In this document: positions 27,441-38,627 of the stretch, piece by piece
Layout: every line of letters begins with the position of its first letter
Position numbering within the stretch: position 1 is the first letter of the stretch
Assembly (NCBI RefSeq): GCF_000827885.1
Contig: NZ_JTKH01000021.1
Span: forward strand, 1 to 64,000
DNA: 64,000 nt
DNA from: Vibrio renipiscarius
GTDB taxonomy: Bacteria; Pseudomonadota; Gammaproteobacteria; Enterobacterales; Vibrionaceae
Direction of reading: 5' to 3'
The notes under the pieces: model-generated
Databases searched by the model: none
Told to the model about the DNA's origin: nothing
Seen by the model: only the letters and a program-made list of their open reading frames with translations
Position numbers and translations under genes: made by a program

Positions 27441-28943
27441 ATGTTGTGGTTTTTAACCTGTGTCGCTGCATTGATCGGCGGTTACTTTATTTACGGTGCT
27501 TTCGTTGAGAAAGTATTTGGCATCAATGAACAGCGTAAGACTCCAGCGCACACGAAAACGGACGGCGTAGACTTTGTGCCAATGTCGACACCTAAAGTGT
27601 ACCTGGTTCAATTACTTAACATTGCCGGTGTTGGCCCAATCTTTGGTCCAATCATGGGGGCATTATACGGCCCAGCAGCAATGCTATGGATTGTTATCGG
27701 CTGTATCTTTGCTGGCGCAGTGCACGACTATTTCTCTGGTATGCTTTCTATCCGCAATGATGGTGCATCTGTCCCTACGATTACAGGTCGTTACCTAGGC
27801 AATGGCGCCAAACATTTTATGAACATTTTTGCCATTGTACTGCTGCTTCTTGTTGGGGTTGTGTTTGTTTCCGCACCAGCAGGCATGATCACGAACCTTA
27901 TCAATGAACAAACCAGCCTTGATGTCAGCATGACAACAATGGTCGTTATCATCTTTGCTTACTACATTCTGGCAACGATTGTTCCGGTTGATAAAATCAT
28001 CGGTCGCTTCTACCCACTCTTTGGCGCATTGCTCATCTTTATGTCGGTTGGCCTTATCAGTGCGGTCGCATTCTCAAGCGAGCATCAGATTCTGGGCGGT
28101 TTTGAAGTGACGGATATGTTCACTAACCTAAACCCAAATGATATGCCGATTTGGCCTGCTCTGTTTATCACCATCGCGTGTGGTGCCATTTCTGGCTTCC
28201 ACGCCACTCAGTCTCCACTGATGGCACGTTGTATGGAAAATGAGAAGAACGGACGCTTTGTTTTCTACGGCGCAATGATCGGCGAAGGCATCATTGCCCT
28301 AATCTGGTGTGCGATTGCATTGTCTTTCTTTGGCTCACTAGAAGCGCTACAAGAAGCCGTTGCAAATGGTGGCCCGGGTAACGTTGTTTATAGCGCGTCA
28401 TTTGGCCTACTGGGTGTATTTGGTGGCATCATTGCCTTCCTAGGTGTGGTTATTCTACCGATTACCTCAGGCGATACGGCATTCCGTTCAAGCCGTTTGA
28501 TCTTGGCTGAATACTTCAACATGGAACAAAAAACATTGCGCAACCGCCTATTGATGGCTGTACCTTTGTTTGTTGTCGGTGCGGTACTAACCCAAGTCGA
28601 CTTCGGAATCATCTGGCGCTACTTCGGTTTTGCTAACCAAACAACGGCAGTAATGATGCTGTGGACAGCCTCGGCTTACCTGCTTCGTTACAATAAACTG
28701 CATTGGATCACCACGATTCCAGCAGTATTCATGACCGCGGTATGTGCGACCTTTATTCTGAACAACAGCACATTAGGCTTTGGCCTGCCAATGCAAATTT
28801 CAACCATCTCTGGTGTGATATTTGCGCTAGCAGCGATGGTGTATGTCATTAAAATTTCAAAAGGTAAAGGCGATAGCGACTTTGCTAATGAGACTCAAAA
28901 AGAAGAAGACACACCAGCAGACACCGAGAGCAAAACCGCTTAA
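27441..28943 (+). CDS. btsT: CstA-family pyruvate transporter (BtsT-like)
   Basis: A 500-residue inner-membrane protein of the carbon starvation CstA family with about 13 predicted TM helices. Family motifs are LLNIAGVGPIFGPIMGALYGP, HDYFSGMLSIRNDGASVPTI and GAISGFHATQSPLMARCMENEKNGR. The E. coli relatives BtsT and CstA (about 700 residues) are longer; the ~500-residue form is the one found near btsSR in vibrios, where it imports pyruvate. A candidate BtsR repeat lies upstream. The C-terminal tail is hydrophilic and acidic. Confidence 0.85.
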   Translation: MLWFLTCVAALIGGYFIYGAFVEKVFGINEQRKTPAHTKTDGVDFVPMSTPKVYLVQLLNIAGVGPIFGPIMGALYGPAAMLWIVIGCIFAGAVHDYFSGMLSIRNDGASVPTITGRYLGNGAKHFMNIFAIVLLLLVGVVFVSAPAGMITNLINEQTSLDVSMTTMVVIIFAYYILATIVPVDKIIGRFYPLFGALLIFMSVGLISAVAFSSEHQILGGFEVTDMFTNLNPNDMPIWPALFITIACGAISGFHATQSPLMARCMENEKNGRFVFYGAMIGEGIIALIWCAIALSFFGSLEALQEAVANGGPGNVVYSASFGLLGVFGGIIAFLGVVILPITSGDTAFRSSRLILAEYFNMEQKTLRNRLLMAVPLFVVGAVLTQVDFGIIWRYFGFANQTTAVMMLWTASAYLLRYNKLHWITTIPAVFMTAVCATFILNNSTLGFGLPMQISTISGVIFALAAMVYVIKISKGKGDSDFANETQKEEDTPADTESKTA

Positions 28944-28983
28944 TCGCTACTCAATAAAAATAACAACGTTCGGCTTATCAATA

Positions 28984-29012
28984 CAAAAGGCTCCCTCGGG
29001 AGCCTTTTGTTT
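28984..29012. terminator. Bidirectional terminator between btsT and ispH
   Basis: A 12-bp perfect palindromic stem (CAAAAGGCTCCC with GGGAGCCTTTTG, 2-nt centre) with T-rich flanks on both sides separates the convergent genes. Confidence 0.9.
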
Positions 29013-29037
29013 ATATGGATTTTATTTATCGAAGAGA

Positions 29038-30003
29038 CTAATCAACCAGTTTGATTTGCAGCTCTTTTGGTACTTCAAAGAACATATTCTCTTCACGGCC
29101 TGACACTTCTTCAACTGAACGAGTGCCAACCAATTCCTTAATACGCTCAAGAATCTTGTTAACCAGTTCTTCTGGCGCAGAAGCGCCTGCGGTAACGCCG
29201 ACCTTTGCTTTACCGTCAAACCATGCGCTATCGATATCTTCAGGACAATCGGTTAAGTAACCCGGCGTGCCGAGCTTTTCCGCCAGCTCTTTCAATCGTG
29301 TTGAGTTTGAAGAGTTTTTCGATCCCACAACAATGACAACATCAACATCACCCGCCATTTCACGCACGGCGTCTTGACGATTTTGCGTCGCATAGCAGAT
29401 ATCATCTTTACGCGGGCCTTGAATTTCTGGGAAGACGCGACGCAGTTCAGTGATCACATCCGCCGTTTCATCCACCGACAATGTTGTTTGACTCACGTAG
29501 TGCAATTCACTTGGGTCTTTCACCAAACTCAATAGTTTTTCCACATCTTGAGGCTTTTCAACCAAGTACATGCCACCTTCGAAGCTGGAGTACTGGCCCA
29601 TCGTGCCTTCCACTTCCGGATGCCCAGCATGGCCAATCAGAACAACTTCCATGTGTTTACGGCTTGCACGCGCCACTTCCATATGGACCTTTGTGACCAA
29701 CGGACAAGTCGCATCAAACACAGTCAGAGCGCGTTCTTTGGCTTCCTGACGCACCGCTTGTGAAACACCATGAGCTGAAAAAATCACGATGTTGTCATCA
29801 GGCACTTCACTGAGCTCTTCGACAAAAATTGCACCGCGTTGTTTTAGCCCTTCCACCACAAAGCGATTATGGACCACTTCATGGCGCACATAGATTGGTG
29901 GCTGATAAAGTTCTAATGCGCGCTCTACGATGCTAATAGCACGATCAACACCCGCACAAAAACCACGTGGGTTGGCTAACAGGATTTTCATTTCATTGCT
30001 CAT
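29038..30003 (-). CDS. ispH: 4-hydroxy-3-methylbut-2-enyl diphosphate reductase IspH
   Basis: Last enzyme of the MEP isoprenoid pathway, making IPP and DMAPP. The 321-residue protein has the three cluster cysteines in [14 protein letters not shown] and [10 protein letters not shown], the catalytic Glu in [11 protein letters not shown], and His residues in VRHEVVHN and FSAHGVS. The first ATG at 30003 is used here; the family core starts at MKILLANP four codons later. It follows fkpB by 22 bp, the conserved lspA-fkpB-ispH order. Confidence 0.97.
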   Translation of the reverse strand: MSNEMKILLANPRGFCAGVDRAISIVERALELYQPPIYVRHEVVHNRFVVEGLKQRGAIFVEELSEVPDDNIVIFSAHGVSQAVRQEAKERALTVFDATCPLVTKVHMEVARASRKHMEVVLIGHAGHPEVEGTMGQYSSFEGGMYLVEKPQDVEKLLSLVKDPSELHYVSQTTLSVDETADVITELRRVFPEIQGPRKDDICYATQNRQDAVREMAGDVDVVIVVGSKNSSNSTRLKELAEKLGTPGYLTDCPEDIDSAWFDGKAKVGVTAGASAPEELVNKILERIKELVGTRSVEEVSGREENMFFEVPKELQIKLVD

Positions 30004-30025
30004 GGAATTGTTATCTTCTTGGGTG

Positions 30026-30457
30026 TTATTCTACTGATAAAATTTCGACTTCAAAAGTCACATCTTGTCCAGCTAAAGGATGATTAAAGTCAACCGTGAC
30101 CGAATCGCCAGCAATCTCGGTAATGATTCCGGGAATTTCCATACCATCACGACCACTAAACGCCATAATCGTACCGACCTCCACTTCAGCATCACCAACA
30201 AACTTAGCCCGATCCATATAATGAATATTATCCGGATTTGGCATCCCAAAAGCATCGGCTGCCGGCAGCTCTATCGCTTTTTGGTCGCCTGTTTGTAAAC
30301 CAAATAAGCACTGTTCAAAATTTTGACTCAGGCTTCCATCACCAATTGTTAACTTAGCGGGTTTGCCCATGTTGTAAGTACTATCGGCAACAGAACCGTC
30401 TTTCATCTTAATCGTAAAATGCAATGTTACTGTCGATTGTTGAGCGATTATCATCAC
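30026..30457 (-). CDS. fkpB: FKBP-type peptidyl-prolyl isomerase FkpB (SlpA)
   Basis: A 143-residue SlyD-like FKBP with the insert-in-flap domain; a cytosolic prolyl isomerase and chaperone. Segments [33 protein letters not shown] and [19 protein letters not shown] are typical. The start is either GTG at 30457 or the adjacent ATG at 30454; AGGAAG suits either. A terminator after lspA indicates that fkpB-ispH has its own promoter in 30458-30590. Confidence 0.93.
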   Translation of the reverse strand: MMIIAQQSTVTLHFTIKMKDGSVADSTYNMGKPAKLTIGDGSLSQNFEQCLFGLQTGDQKAIELPAADAFGMPNPDNIHYMDRAKFVGDAEVEVGTIMAFSGRDGMEIPGIITEIAGDSVTVDFNHPLAGQDVTFEVEILSVE

Positions 30458-30594
30458 GTGACTGCTTCCTTGTCATTATTATTTGTTCTTCGTTAGACGA
30501 GATATTCATGTCGTTCGTGCTTATCGCCAAAATCGCGAAATGACTAAGGCTATGACGAGCGACAACGTCAAATAGGACCGTCTATTAAATGAAA

Positions 30595-30624
30595 AAGCGC
30601 CGTCTAAATCAACAGACAGCGCTT
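30595..30624 (-). terminator. Terminator of lspA
   Basis: On the minus strand an 11-bp stem with one wobble pair (30624-30614 with 30605-30595) is followed by TTTT, 24 bases after the lspA stop. Confidence 0.8.
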
Positions 30625-30647
30625 AGGGTTATTACATATTTATCAGA

Positions 30648-31151
30648 TTAAGCGGTTTCTTGCTCTTTCTTGCGAAAGCCATCAAGAATAATCATCGCCG
30701 CGCCGATACAAATCGTACTATCGGCAAGGTTAAATGCCGGCCAATGATAGCTACCCCAGAAGAAATCAAGGTAATCGATCACGAAGCCATGCACGATACG
30801 ATCAAAGACATTACCGATCGCGCCGCCGATGATCATCGCATAAGCAATGTTATTCCACTTTTCTTTCGCTGGTAGTTTGCTCATCCAATAAGTCAGCATC
30901 GCCGTCACCACAAACGCAATCGCGGTAAAGAACCAACGCTGCCAACCTGCTTGGTCACTTAAAAAGCTAAAAGCAGCGCCATAGTTATGAACATAGAGAA
31001 AATTAAAGAAAGGCAGAACCTCAACTCGATTCGCCCAGCCATAACCCATGTTGTCCATAACAAAGAGCTTAATGGCAATGTCCGCAACGAAAATTACGAC
31101 AGCAAGCCAAAGCCAACGAACACCTGATTGTTTCAGAGAAAAGTCACTCAT
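30648..31151 (-). CDS. lspA: Lipoprotein signal peptidase LspA
   Basis: Inner-membrane aspartyl protease that removes signal peptides from prolipoproteins after Lgt. It has 167 residues and four TM helices. The catalytic aspartates sit in [10 protein letters not shown] and FNLADSTI, and the conserved NYGAAFSF motif is present. It follows ileS with a hairpin between them, the usual ileS-lspA pairing. Substrates encoded in this window include BamD and several small lipoproteins. Confidence 0.96.
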   Translation of the reverse strand: MSDFSLKQSGVRWLWLAVVIFVADIAIKLFVMDNMGYGWANRVEVLPFFNFLYVHNYGAAFSFLSDQAGWQRWFFTAIAFVVTAMLTYWMSKLPAKEKWNNIAYAMIIGGAIGNVFDRIVHGFVIDYLDFFWGSYHWPAFNLADSTICIGAAMIILDGFRKKEQETA

Positions 31152-31209
31152 TTTCTTTTCAATCCCACTTACTGATTACCCAACTTGGTAACGTACTTGA
31201 TAAAAATAA

Positions 31210-31227
31210 CCCCAGTAGATACTGGGG
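31210..31227 (-). terminator. Hairpin between ileS and lspA (possible attenuating terminator)
   Basis: A perfect 8-bp inverted repeat (CCCCAGTA with TACTGGGG) is followed on the minus strand by TTATTTTTAT. It probably reduces read-through from ileS into lspA. Confidence 0.65.
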
Positions 31228-31265
31228 CTATAAATTTTTAATAAAGTTCAATCACTAAAGCAGGA

Positions 31266-34106
31266 TTACGCAAACTTGCGTACTTCGCCTTCACCATCAA
31301 TGTTCGTTACACAACGACCACAAATGGTTTCATGTCCAGCGATGGTACCCACGTCCGCAGTGTGGTGCCAGCAACGGTCACACTTCTCGCCTTCTGAAGC
31401 AGCCACTTCAACCAACAGACCTTCAATGTCGGTCTCTTTCGCTGCATCTGTCTTCTCAGCCAGTGGTTTAATGCTCGCTTTTGACGTTAGCAATACGAAA
31501 CGCAGTTCGTCTTCTAGCTTGTTGATCTTCGCCGCCAGTGCTTCATCAGCAAACAAAGTGATCTCAGCCTGTAGTGCGCCACCAATCACTTTCTCGCTAC
31601 GTGCCGCTTCTAGAAGCTTGTTCACGCTGCCACGAACCGCTTGGATTTCTGCCCAGAATTCGTTGTTCAGTTCTTCGTTTTCAGCAAGACCGAATAGACC
31701 ATCGAACCATTCGCCAGTGAAGACAAACTTATCGCGTTGACCTGGCATTTCGTTCCAGATTTCATCTGCAGTGAACGACATGATAGGCGCCATCCAACGA
31801 ACTAGAGCTTCTACGATGTAGTAAAGCGCCGTTTGACAGCTGCGTTGAGCATGGCCACCACGTTTTGCGGTGTACTGACGGTCTTTGATGACGTCTAGGT
31901 AGAATGAACCCATTTCGATTGAACAGAATTGCATTAGACGCTGAGTCACGCCGTGCGTGTTGTACTCATCGTATGCTTTCACAATCTCTTCTTGAGCAGC
32001 CAGTGCACGACCTACCGCCCAACGATCCAATGCCACCATTTCTTCAGCGGGTACTAAATCAGTTTCTGGGTTGAAACCGTTTAAGTTTGCTAGAAAGAAA
32101 CGCGCCGTGTTACGGATACGACGGTATGCATCTGCAGAACGTTTTAGGATTTCATCTGAAACCGCAACTTCACCAGTGTAGTCTGTTGACGCAACCCATA
32201 GACGAAGAATATCCGCGCCTAGTTTGTTAGTTACATCTTTTGGTGCCACAACGTTACCGATAGATTTAGACATCTTACGGCCATGACCATCAACCACGAA
32301 GCCGTGCGTTAGTACTTGTTTGTACGGTGCTACGTCTTTCATCGCAATAGATGAGATCAGTGAAGATTGGAACCAACCACGGTGTTGGTCAGAACCTTCA
32401 AGGTATAAATCCGCACTGTGACCGTTAAATTCTTCACGAGAATCAACGACAGAGTAGTGCGTCACACCTGAGTCAAACCATACGTCTAGTGTATCAAGCA
32501 CTTTTTCGTAGTTTACAGCGTCATCAGCGCCCATCAGTTCAGCTGCATCTACATCCCACCAAGCTTGAATGCCTTTCTCTTCAACTAGTTTTGCTACTTT
32601 TTCAATTAGCTCTAGTGAGTTAGGGTGTAGTTCAGCCGTTTCTTTGTGAACGAATAGAGCAATTGGCACGCCCCAAGTACGCTGACGAGAGATACACCAC
32701 TCAGGACGACCTTCAATCATACCTTCGATGCGGCTTTGGCCCCATTCTGGCATCCACTGAACACCTTTGATTGACTCTAGTGCTTTTGCACGTAGGCCAG
32801 CTTGATCCATCGAGATGAACCATTGTGGTGTTGCACGGAAAATGATTGGAGTCTTATGACGCCAGCAGTGTGGGTAGCTGTGCTCGTAAGCGTGGTGATG
32901 CAGTAGCGCGCCTTTTTCTTTAAGCACTTCAAGAACTGAATCGTTCGCTTTGAAAACGTGTTGACCTGCAAATAACGGAGTATCTGGTAGGTAAACGCCG
33001 TTTGAACCCACTGGGTTTGCGACTTCTAGGCCGTACTTTTGACCCACTACGAAGTCTTCTTGACCGTGGCCAGGAGCAGTATGCACGACACCAGTACCTG
33101 ATTCTGTTGTTACGTGATCGCCAAGGATCGCCGGAACAGTGAAATCGTAGAACGGGTGATTAAATTGCAGCAACTCAAGATCCGCACCTTTAGCAAAGCC
33201 AAGGTTATGGAAGTGTTCGATGCCAGCACGATCCATCGCATCTTTCGCAAGCTCAGCCGCGACGATGATACGTTGAGCAGGCACATCGCCATTCGCTTCA
33301 ACTTGGATCAATACGTATTCTAGATCGTCACGTAGACAAACCGCGCGGTTCGCTGGAAGCGTCCAAGGCGTTGTCGTCCAGATAACGATTGAAAGCTCAC
33401 CTTCACCAGCGTGGTTATCCGCTAGAGCGAATTTCGCCAATACTGCCGCTTCATCTGCCGCAGCAAATTTCACATCGATAGATGGAGAGACTTTATCTTT
33501 GTACTCAACTTCCGCTTCAGCCAATGCTGAACCACAATCTGTACACCAGTGAACAGGTTTGAAACCTTTTAGCAGATGGCCTTTATCAGCAATCTTGCCC
33601 AATGCGCGAATGATGTTTGCTTCAGTCACAAAATCCATGGTGCGGTATGGCTTATCCCACTCGCCCATGATGCCAAGACGTTTGAAGCTCTCTTTTTGAC
33701 CTTCAACTTGACCCGCAGCGTATTCGCGACATTTCTCACGGAATTCTGCTGCCGTTACTTTCTGGCCTGGTTTGCCTACTTTCTTCTCTACCATCAATTC
33801 GATTGGTAGACCGTGGCAGTCCCAACCTGGAACGTACGGAGCATCAAAACCCGAAAGCGTTTTGGATTTAATAATAATGTCTTTAAGAATCTTGTTTAGC
33901 GCGTGACCAATGTGAATATCACCGTTGGCGTATGGAGGGCCATCGTGTAATACGAAAGATTTTTTGCCTTTCTTCGCTTTACGGATTTCACCGTAAAGAT
34001 CTTCTTTATACCAACGTTCAAGCATTTCTGGCTCACGATTGGCCAGATTACCGCGCATTGGGAACCCTGTATCAGGTAGGTTCAGGGTATCTTTATACTC
34101 ACTCAT
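31266..34106 (-). CDS. ileS: Isoleucyl-tRNA synthetase
   Basis: Class I aminoacyl-tRNA synthetase of 946 residues, close to the E. coli length. The HIGH motif is in [20 protein letters not shown] in [10 protein letters not shown], an editing (CP1) domain lies between them with [11 protein letters not shown], and the C-terminal zinc finger has cysteines in [12 protein letters not shown] and CGRCV. It lies between ribF and lspA in the standard order. Confidence 0.98.
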   Translation of the reverse strand: MSEYKDTLNLPDTGFPMRGNLANREPEMLERWYKEDLYGEIRKAKKGKKSFVLHDGPPYANGDIHIGHALNKILKDIIIKSKTLSGFDAPYVPGWDCHGLPIELMVEKKVGKPGQKVTAAEFREKCREYAAGQVEGQKESFKRLGIMGEWDKPYRTMDFVTEANIIRALGKIADKGHLLKGFKPVHWCTDCGSALAEAEVEYKDKVSPSIDVKFAAADEAAVLAKFALADNHAGEGELSIVIWTTTPWTLPANRAVCLRDDLEYVLIQVEANGDVPAQRIIVAAELAKDAMDRAGIEHFHNLGFAKGADLELLQFNHPFYDFTVPAILGDHVTTESGTGVVHTAPGHGQEDFVVGQKYGLEVANPVGSNGVYLPDTPLFAGQHVFKANDSVLEVLKEKGALLHHHAYEHSYPHCWRHKTPIIFRATPQWFISMDQAGLRAKALESIKGVQWMPEWGQSRIEGMIEGRPEWCISRQRTWGVPIALFVHKETAELHPNSLELIEKVAKLVEEKGIQAWWDVDAAELMGADDAVNYEKVLDTLDVWFDSGVTHYSVVDSREEFNGHSADLYLEGSDQHRGWFQSSLISSIAMKDVAPYKQVLTHGFVVDGHGRKMSKSIGNVVAPKDVTNKLGADILRLWVASTDYTGEVAVSDEILKRSADAYRRIRNTARFFLANLNGFNPETDLVPAEEMVALDRWAVGRALAAQEEIVKAYDEYNTHGVTQRLMQFCSIEMGSFYLDVIKDRQYTAKRGGHAQRSCQTALYYIVEALVRWMAPIMSFTADEIWNEMPGQRDKFVFTGEWFDGLFGLAENEELNNEFWAEIQAVRGSVNKLLEAARSEKVIGGALQAEITLFADEALAAKINKLEDELRFVLLTSKASIKPLAEKTDAAKETDIEGLLVEVAASEGEKCDRCWHHTADVGTIAGHETICGRCVTNIDGEGEVRKFA

Positions 34107-34170
34107 CGATTCTTAATTCCGTTGTATTGGGCGAAAGTTAGACATTATGGTTAACGGTGGAATAAACCGA

Positions 34171-35106
34171 TTAACGCTTAAACTGACGCAGCCACACCCT
34201 TGCTGCCTCAGCATCCAATTCAATTTGCTGTTTTAAAGCCTCGAATGAATCAAATTTATGTTCATTGCGAAGCTTTTGTAAAAGCACTATTTCTAGCTGT
34301 TTACCATATAAATTGGCTTGGAAGTCAAATAAGTGTACTTCCAGTTGTTGGCGAACGCCATTGACGGTTGGTCTTTGACCGATGTTCGCCACCCCTCCTA
34401 TCACTTGTTCACCAAGCCCCAGCGCCTGTACGACATACACGCCTGAAACGGGTGAAACGCAGCGTTTAAGAGGGATATTTGCCGTAGGAAAACCAATGGT
34501 TCTCCCCAGCTTGCGGCCATGTGAAACACGGCCACTAATACTGTAATCACGCCCCAACATATGTGCGGCGGCAGGTAAGTCATCTTGCGCAAGCGCATTA
34601 CGGATGGCAGTACTGCTGACGCGCAGTTGTTGCAGACAAAAACTTTGCGTACTGACGACTTCAAAGCCGTAACGTTTTCCCGCTTTTTGTAGCATCGCAA
34701 AATCACCTTTGCGACCGCGACCGAAACAAAAGTCATCACCAATAACGAGAAACTTAACACCCAATCGCTTGACCAACAAGTCGGTAATAAACTCATCCGC
34801 TGTTAAGCTGGCAAAGTAGGCGTTAAAACTCACGCAAAGCAAACGATCGATATCCAACTTATTCAGTTGAACAAATTTATCTCTCAATCGTGTTAAACGC
34901 GCCGGCGCTTTGTCTTTAGCAAACAATTCCAAAGGCTGAGGTTCAAACGTCATCACCATTGAAGGTAGATTTAACGCCTTGGCTTTCTGTGATACTTGTT
35001 CAAGTACCACTTGATGACCAAGATGAACACCATCAAAGTTTCCTATGGTGAGCACACACCCTTGGTGGTGTGGCTGAATATTGTGAATACCTCGAATCAG
35101 TTCCAT
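34171..35106 (-). CDS. ribF: Bifunctional riboflavin kinase / FAD synthetase RibF
   Basis: Makes FMN from riboflavin and FAD from FMN. The N-terminal nucleotidyltransferase domain has TIGNFDGVHLGHQ and DDFCFGRGRKGD, and the C-terminal riboflavin kinase domain has GRTIGFPTANI and GVYVVQ. The protein is 311 residues, standard. It sits between murJ and ileS, as in most gammaproteobacteria. Confidence 0.96.
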   Translation of the reverse strand: MELIRGIHNIQPHHQGCVLTIGNFDGVHLGHQVVLEQVSQKAKALNLPSMVMTFEPQPLELFAKDKAPARLTRLRDKFVQLNKLDIDRLLCVSFNAYFASLTADEFITDLLVKRLGVKFLVIGDDFCFGRGRKGDFAMLQKAGKRYGFEVVSTQSFCLQQLRVSSTAIRNALAQDDLPAAAHMLGRDYSISGRVSHGRKLGRTIGFPTANIPLKRCVSPVSGVYVVQALGLGEQVIGGVANIGQRPTVNGVRQQLEVHLFDFQANLYGKQLEIVLLQKLRNEHKFDSFEALKQQIELDAEAARVWLRQFKR

Positions 35107-35171
35107 TGGAAGTTGCTCAATGCCTTTTCAATTTGCACGACGTGAAACCGACGGATTATATACAATTGCGG

Positions 35172-36734
35172 TTACTCTGTCGCTGCTTTTAGATCTTTAA
35201 GACGCACGCCTAACACGAGAAGACAGAGAAGATAAACCCCAGCGCCAAGACCAATTAATAAGGTCAATGACATCACTCGCTCAACAAAACTCCAGGCCAG
35301 CCAAACATTGATTTCTTCCAGCTGCCAAACAAGCGCGGCCACCATCGCACCACCAGCAATCGCCAAGCGAGCAATGAACAACAGCGTCTTTTTGCTTATC
35401 TGGTAAACACCTTGTAGATGCAAACCTCTATAAAGCAGTGCCATATTCACTAACGCTGACAATGCCGTGGCCATTGCAAGACCAACATAACCATAGAAAT
35501 AAGCAAAGATAGCGTTAAAAACCATGTTGGTCGTCATTGCGACAATGCCGTACTTCACTGGCGTTTTAGTATCTTGGCGTGAGTAGTAGCCTGGCGCGAG
35601 CACTTTGATCAACATGAAGTTCAAAAGGCCCGATGCATAAGCAAAAAGAGAAAGAGAGGCTTGCTGCACATCATGGGGAGAAAACTCACCACGCATGAAC
35701 AACACCATCAACATCGGCTTAGCGAGCACCATTAAACCTAACATGGCCGGTAAACCCAATAAGATCACCATGCGTACGCCCCAATCCATCGTACTCGCAA
35801 AGCCTTCGCTGTGCGCGTCAACGTGCTTGCGTGATAACGCTGGTAAGATCACGGTGGCAATCGCAATACCAAAAAGCCCCAAAGGAAATTCCAATAGGCG
35901 ATCTGAATAATACAGCCAACTGATCGAGCCGGTTTGTAAGAAACTCGCAATAAAGGTATCAAGCAATAAGTTAATTTGACTCACCGACACCCCAAATAGC
36001 GCAGGGATCATCAGGGTGCGGATTTTCACCACTCCCGGATCTCGCCAACCCCATTGAGGTTTCACCATCACTCCGGCTTTGATTAGGAATGGGATTTGAA
36101 AAAGAAATTGCACCAAGCCGCCCAGAAAGACGCCAATCGCCAAACCAATTTCAGGCTGTGATAACTGTGGCGCAATAAACCACGCCGAGAAGATAATCAT
36201 CACATTGAGAAAAACAGGGGTAAAAGAGGAAACGGCAAATTTTCCGAGGGTATTCAATATGGCTCCAGAGAGCGCGACAAACGTGATGAACCATAAATAA
36301 GGGAAGGTAATTTTGAGCATAAAGCTCGCCAACTCAAATTTTTCCGCCGAAGGTCCGCCATTTAACCAATCCAAAAACCAGCCAAAACCAAATAATGCCG
36401 TTACCACACCAGAGCCTAAAACACCGAGTAAGGTAACAATAGAGACAATCACCCCTAATGTCCCTGCTGCACGGGCAATCAACTGACGGGTCTTATCCAT
36501 GTCACCTTGAGCGTAGTTTTCCGTTAGAACCGGAACAAAAGCTTGAGAAAAAGCCCCTTCCGCAAACAGACGGCGCAAAAAGTTCGGAATTTTATTGGCA
36601 AAGAAAAAAACATCCGCGCTCGCGCCTGCTCCCATTAAATTGGCCACAACGACATCACGAACTAAACCTAACACACGAGAAATCAAAGTCATCGAGCTGA
36701 CGATCATGCCTGACTTAAGTAGACGTTTACTCAC
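35172..36734 (-). CDS. murJ: Lipid II flippase MurJ (MviN)
   Basis: Polytopic inner-membrane protein (14 TM helices) that flips lipid II to the periplasm for cell-wall synthesis. The N terminus SKRLLKSGMIVSSMTLISRVLGLVRD and segments FLRRLFAEGAFSQAFVPVL and YYSRQDTKTPVK are diagnostic. I chose the GTG start at 36734 (520 residues) because GAGGTG precedes it at good spacing and homologues begin MSKRLLKSG; the longer open frame from 36755 has no ribosome site. It is divergent from rpsT. Confidence 0.95.
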   Translation of the reverse strand: MSKRLLKSGMIVSSMTLISRVLGLVRDVVVANLMGAGASADVFFFANKIPNFLRRLFAEGAFSQAFVPVLTENYAQGDMDKTRQLIARAAGTLGVIVSIVTLLGVLGSGVVTALFGFGWFLDWLNGGPSAEKFELASFMLKITFPYLWFITFVALSGAILNTLGKFAVSSFTPVFLNVMIIFSAWFIAPQLSQPEIGLAIGVFLGGLVQFLFQIPFLIKAGVMVKPQWGWRDPGVVKIRTLMIPALFGVSVSQINLLLDTFIASFLQTGSISWLYYSDRLLEFPLGLFGIAIATVILPALSRKHVDAHSEGFASTMDWGVRMVILLGLPAMLGLMVLAKPMLMVLFMRGEFSPHDVQQASLSLFAYASGLLNFMLIKVLAPGYYSRQDTKTPVKYGIVAMTTNMVFNAIFAYFYGYVGLAMATALSALVNMALLYRGLHLQGVYQISKKTLLFIARLAIAGGAMVAALVWQLEEINVWLAWSFVERVMSLTLLIGLGAGVYLLCLLVLGVRLKDLKAATE

Positions 36735-36918
36735 AAACACCTCAAAAATATGCAATACTTGCTGAATCTGACCTAATTAGATGAAGGAAAGTCAGATTCA
36801 AGGCAGATAAGTATTAGCATTGAAAAAAAAATACTGATAGAATCCCCGCCATCTTAACCGTGATGACTCGTTGAATCCAAAATTTGTTTTGGCTAAGACT
36901 GGTTTTTGCACAAATCAA

Positions 36919-36947
36919 TTGACATTTCGGCGCAAATAAGGGATATT
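36919..36947 (+). promoter_or_regulatory. Promoter of rpsT
   Basis: A perfect TTGACA (36919-36924), 17-bp spacer and GATATT (36942-36947), about 50 bp before the rpsT start. Confidence 0.7.
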
Positions 36948-36995
36948 CCCTGCCCTTAAATTGTCACCGAACTAAAGTTTTTGGGAGTTAGACCC

Positions 36996-37256
36996 TTGGC
37001 AAATAGTAAATCTGCTAAGAAGCGCGCTATCCAAGCTGAGAAACGTCGCCAGCACAACGCTAGCCGTCGTTCTATGATGCGCACTTACATGAAGAAAACT
37101 GTTGCTGCTATCGAAGCAGGCGACAAAGAAGCTGCAACTACTGCATTTGCAGCAGTTACACCAATCCTAGACCGCATGGCGACTAAGGGCCTTATTCATA
37201 AGAATAAAGCTGCTCGTCACAAGTCTCGTTTTGTTGCTGCGATCAAAGCTCTTTAA
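36996..37256 (+). CDS. rpsT: 30S ribosomal protein S20
   Basis: An 86-residue basic ribosomal protein ([25 protein letters not shown]) that binds 16S rRNA early in assembly. The homologous start is the TTG at 36996, preceded by GGGAG about ten bases upstream. E. coli rpsT also starts with UUG, and that rare start is part of its autogenous control, so the feature appears conserved. The longer open frame starting at 36981 is not real. Followed by a strong terminator. Confidence 0.97.
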   Translation: MANSKSAKKRAIQAEKRRQHNASRRSMMRTYMKKTVAAIEAGDKEAATTAFAAVTPILDRMATKGLIHKNKAARHKSRFVAAIKAL

Positions 37257-37283
37257 TTAGAACTCTGATTCCCAGTAGATAAA

Positions 37284-37307
37284 AACCGGCTCTCGCCGGT
37301 TTTTTTA
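37284..37307 (+). terminator. Terminator of rpsT
   Basis: A 7-bp GC-rich stem (AACCGGC with GCCGGTT, TCTC loop) followed by T7. Confidence 0.92.
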
Positions 37308-37320
37308 TATCTAAAATTTG

Positions 37321-37617
37321 TCAACTCTGACAATAAATATTGTGTAAAAGCTCTATCATCGATTTTACCTCATCACTGCTCAGGGTGTAATAGACGGTTT
37401 GAGCCTCTTTACGAGTATGCACCAACCCATCACGACGCAACCAAGCTAAGTGTTGAGACAATGCCGATTGGCTTAATGCTAACTTACTGCACAACTCGCC
37501 GACCGACATTTCTTTATTATGTAACAAGCAAAGAATCTGCAAACGCCGTTCATTCGCCATCGCTTTTAACAACACCACCGCTTGGGTCGAGTTTTTTTCC
37601 ATCTCTTGCACATTCAT
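37321..37617 (-). CDS. hlyU: HlyU, ArsR-family winged-helix regulator
   Basis: A 98-residue ArsR/SmtB-type winged-helix dimer. The sequence (MNVQEMEKN..AVVLLKAMANERRLQILC, ELCSKLALSQSALSQHLAWLRRDGLVHTRKEAQTVYYTL) is that of Vibrio HlyU, which relieves H-NS silencing of haemolysin or RTX toxin genes. The metal-binding cysteines of ArsR/SmtB sensors are not present in the usual motif; HlyU is thought to sense thiol redox state, and Cys30 and Cys96 are candidates. Its position next to rpsT-murJ matches vibrios. The target genes are not in this window. Confidence 0.88.
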   Translation of the reverse strand: MNVQEMEKNSTQAVVLLKAMANERRLQILCLLHNKEMSVGELCSKLALSQSALSQHLAWLRRDGLVHTRKEAQTVYYTLSSDEVKSMIELLHNIYCQS

Positions 37618-37736
37618 CCAGCGTGACTCCTTGGAACAGCAAAACTTCTCACAAGAGGTTTTGGGTACTTTTGGGCTAAATAATCAATTAGATGTCTCAA
37701 TGATGTTAATCGATTTAGTTTGATGAGTAAAAGCCA

Positions 37737-38627
37737 TCAATTAAATAGAGTGTTAAAATTGGCATCACACACGTTTTTTACCGCAGGGTGCTGAATCATT
37801 CTCTCTGCAAATATGACGTAGTACTCTTCTTTCAGCTCTTCGATATGACCAATCATCTGCAATGAGATGTCATCGCCGACTTCATTCATATACAAGGTCG
37901 GTGCTAAAAAAATCACATCCGGGTGATAACGAGCAAAAGCTTTCATCAGCGCCACATCATCAAACTCACCCAAAATGTTAGGCTGAATACCTTGCCGATC
38001 AAACCATTCGAGTACTTTACGCCCCATCGCCGTTCGACTTCCTGGGATCAAAAGCTTGCGTTGCTCCAATATCGCTGGAAACGAAGCATTATCTACATTG
38101 CCTGAGCAGAAGAAACTCATGCAACTCTCGCCCAGTTTTTTACTAAATAAACCCGGGCTTTGCCCAGAGTCAACGGGGCAATCAGAGAGGATCATATCCA
38201 ACTTGTGCTGAGCCAATTGCTCTAATAGCATTTCGTGCGTCGACTCAAAGCAACGCAAATGAATGCTATTGTCACTCGGAACCGTGGTCAGCAGAATTTT
38301 GCTCACCAGACGCTTTGACAGCGCATCCGCAACCCCAACATCAAATAAAATATTCGAGTGCTGACTGTAATTGACAATATCGAGCATTTCATAGCTCAGG
38401 CCAAACATGCGATCGGCGTATTTAAAGACCAACTGACCTAACTCCGTTGGTTCAACGCTGCGCCCGTTACGTTTGGTCAACTTACCATCAAGACGATCTT
38501 CCAGAGCTTTGATCTGCCCTGTCACCGTTTGAGGCGTGAGAAATAAAGCTTCTGCCGCTTTGGTGACTGAACCTTGCTTGCAGACCATCCAAAAATAGTA
38601 CAAATGGTTGTAATTTAAGTGGGACAT
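37737..38627 (-). CDS. nhaR: LysR-family regulator NhaR
   Basis: A 296-residue LysR-type regulator with N-terminal HTH ([32 protein letters not shown]) and effector-binding domain. The N terminus [21 protein letters not shown] and the TPQTVTGQI helix are typical of NhaR, which activates the Na+/H+ antiporter nhaA in response to Na+. No nhaA is adjacent; the divergent neighbour is the Na+/phosphate transporter gene, so NhaR could also act there. hlyU lies 119 bp downstream on the same strand. Confidence 0.9.
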   Translation of the reverse strand: MSHLNYNHLYYFWMVCKQGSVTKAAEALFLTPQTVTGQIKALEDRLDGKLTKRNGRSVEPTELGQLVFKYADRMFGLSYEMLDIVNYSQHSNILFDVGVADALSKRLVSKILLTTVPSDNSIHLRCFESTHEMLLEQLAQHKLDMILSDCPVDSGQSPGLFSKKLGESCMSFFCSGNVDNASFPAILEQRKLLIPGSRTAMGRKVLEWFDRQGIQPNILGEFDDVALMKAFARYHPDVIFLAPTLYMNEVGDDISLQMIGHIEELKEEYYVIFAERMIQHPAVKNVCDANFNTLFN

